Shown here one piece after another: positions 5,739 to 6,331 of a DNA stretch of 6,331 nt (position 1 is its first letter; each line of letters starts with the position of its first letter). The notes under the pieces were generated by a model that did no database searches, was not told the origin of the DNA, and saw nothing but the letters and a program-made list of their open reading frames with translations. Source of the stretch: Phycisphaerae bacterium (GTDB lineage: Bacteria; Planctomycetota; Phycisphaerae; SM23-33); NCBI GenBank assembly GCA_022866005.1, contig JALHTV010000107.1:1-6331 (forward strand), written 5' to 3'. The translations under genes were made by a program, and so were the position numbers.

Positions 5739-6331
5739 GCGTGCCCACTCCCCGCGACCCGGCGGCGCAGGCCGGCGGCAACCGCACGCAGCCCGCCCAG
5801 CAGCAGGTACACCGTGATGACCATGATGACGATGTCGGCCACCAGCAGCGGCAGGTACGTCCGCGGGGAGGCGAGGTAGGTCCGCAGCAGCAGGATCAGG
5901 CTGGCGGCGGTGGTCACCATCATCGCCACCGCCGGCAGCAGGGCGAACCAGAACGACCGCCCCCGCCGCGCCAGCCACAAGGCCGCCAAGGCCAGCACCA
6001 TCCCCGCCAGGAGCTGGTTGGCCGTCGCGAAGATCGCCCACAGCGCCCGCTGCCCGCCGGTCAGGGCAAACAGCAGCATCAGCCCCACGGCCAGCGCCGA
6101 GTTCACCCAGTATTGTCGCAGCAGCCGCAGCAGCCAGCGGAACGCCCCGGTCGTGGCCGTGGGGAAGGCCGGTCCGGGGATGTCCTCGGCGCTGCTCAGG
6201 GCCACGGGGATGCCGTCGGTCCCGGCGGGGACGGGCTCGCCTTCGCCCCACTGCTGGGCGGCATCCGCGGCCACCGGTGCGGCGAACAGGTCGTAGCCGC
6301 CAAACAGCGTCCGCCAGATCTCCTCGATGAG
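5735..6331 (-). CDS. cstA: Carbon starvation protein A (CstA/BtsT family transporter), C-terminal part
   Basis: CstA-family proteins are polytopic inner-membrane transporters linked to peptide or pyruvate uptake under carbon limitation. The last 198 codons are visible and the frame runs off the right edge, so the true start lies outside the window; a GTG at 6274 is internal valine, because the frame stays open upstream with sensible sequence (LIEEIWRTLFGGYD). Seen: a soluble, acidic/Pro-rich stretch (visible residues about 20-60), then four hydrophobic helices at about 76-91, 97-120, 127-149 and 159-179. The family motif lies at 93-111 (GQRALWAIFATANQLLAGM), corresponding to the LWPLFGxANQLLA segment of CstA. 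The stop overlaps the start of the DUF3137-like gene. Substrate cannot be read from this portion. Confidence 0.88.
   Translation of the reverse strand, partial: LIEEIWRTLFGGYDLFAAPVAADAAQQWGEGEPVPAGTDGIPVALSSAEDIPGPAFPTATTGAFRWLLRLLRQYWVNSALAVGLMLLFALTGGQRALWAIFATANQLLAGMVLALAALWLARRGRSFWFALLPAVAMMVTTAASLILLLRTYLASPRTYLPLLVADIVIMVITVYLLLGGLRAVAAGLRRRVAGSGHA
5748..5753 (-). promoter_or_regulatory. Ribosome binding site of the DUF3137-like gene
   Basis: GGGGAG on the minus strand, nine bases before the ATG at 5738 and within the end of cstA. Spacing is slightly long but supports this start and translation within the same transcript. Confidence 0.45.

Noticed and set aside
5739..6251. N-terminal extension of the DUF3137-like frame through cstA
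   Set aside because: This stretch lies out of frame over the cstA C-terminus, which has clear membrane helices and family motifs; the ATGA overlap and GGGGAG site support the 5738 start.

Overview
The window is GC-rich, almost fully coding, and looks like chromosomal DNA from a Gram-negative-type bacterium. A Kdo transferase (lipid A/LPS core synthesis), a probable outer-envelope lipoprotein and a CstA-type transporter all point to a diderm envelope. The gene set, the protein style (for example the IWAPWRMEYI start of the HIT protein and the GGSDMIE variant in the Kdo transferase) and the base composition fit an uncultured Planctomycetota lineage, perhaps Phycisphaerae-like. That assignment is an inference from remembered family sequences, not a computed placement.

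Layout. Bases 1-111 hold no gene I can support and are clearly poorer in GC (about 56% for 1-120 by hand count, against about 74% for 121-240). From 112 to 1822 a minus-strand pair holds a truncated glutamate 5-kinase gene (proB, 5' part only) immediately downstream of a complete Kdo transferase gene (kdtA/waaA). A compact divergent promoter region (about 1823-1918) separates this pair from a plus-strand operon (1919-3663): a HIT-family nucleotide phosphorylase/hydrolase overlapping a dGTPase-like HD-domain dNTP triphosphohydrolase. Both divergent transcripts appear to start almost at the ATG, so both lead genes look leaderless. A 10-bp perfect palindrome lies midway between the two -35 boxes.

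From 3677 to the right edge everything is on the minus strand. In transcription order: the C-terminal part of a CstA-family carbon-starvation/pyruvate transporter (cut by the window edge), a one-TM membrane protein resembling DUF3137, a LemA-family membrane protein, and a CsgG/LpoB-like predicted lipoprotein. The first three overlap stop-to-start and are probably one operon. The lipoprotein gene has its own sigma70-like promoter, whose -35 box overlaps the lemA stop codon. This unit converges on the dGTPase gene with only 13 bp between the stop codons.

How the genes may work together: HIT plus dGTPase is a coherent nucleotide-cleaning pair. kdtA is an envelope gene whose downstream partner proB has been broken. 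The cstA-DUF3137-like-lemA-lipoprotein set is an envelope cluster of unknown collective role. I found no mobile element, CRISPR array, tRNA or rRNA. The points most worth a second look are a 26-bp near-palindrome that looks inserted in frame in the dGTPase gene, the twin leaderless promoters, and the proB break coinciding with a composition change.
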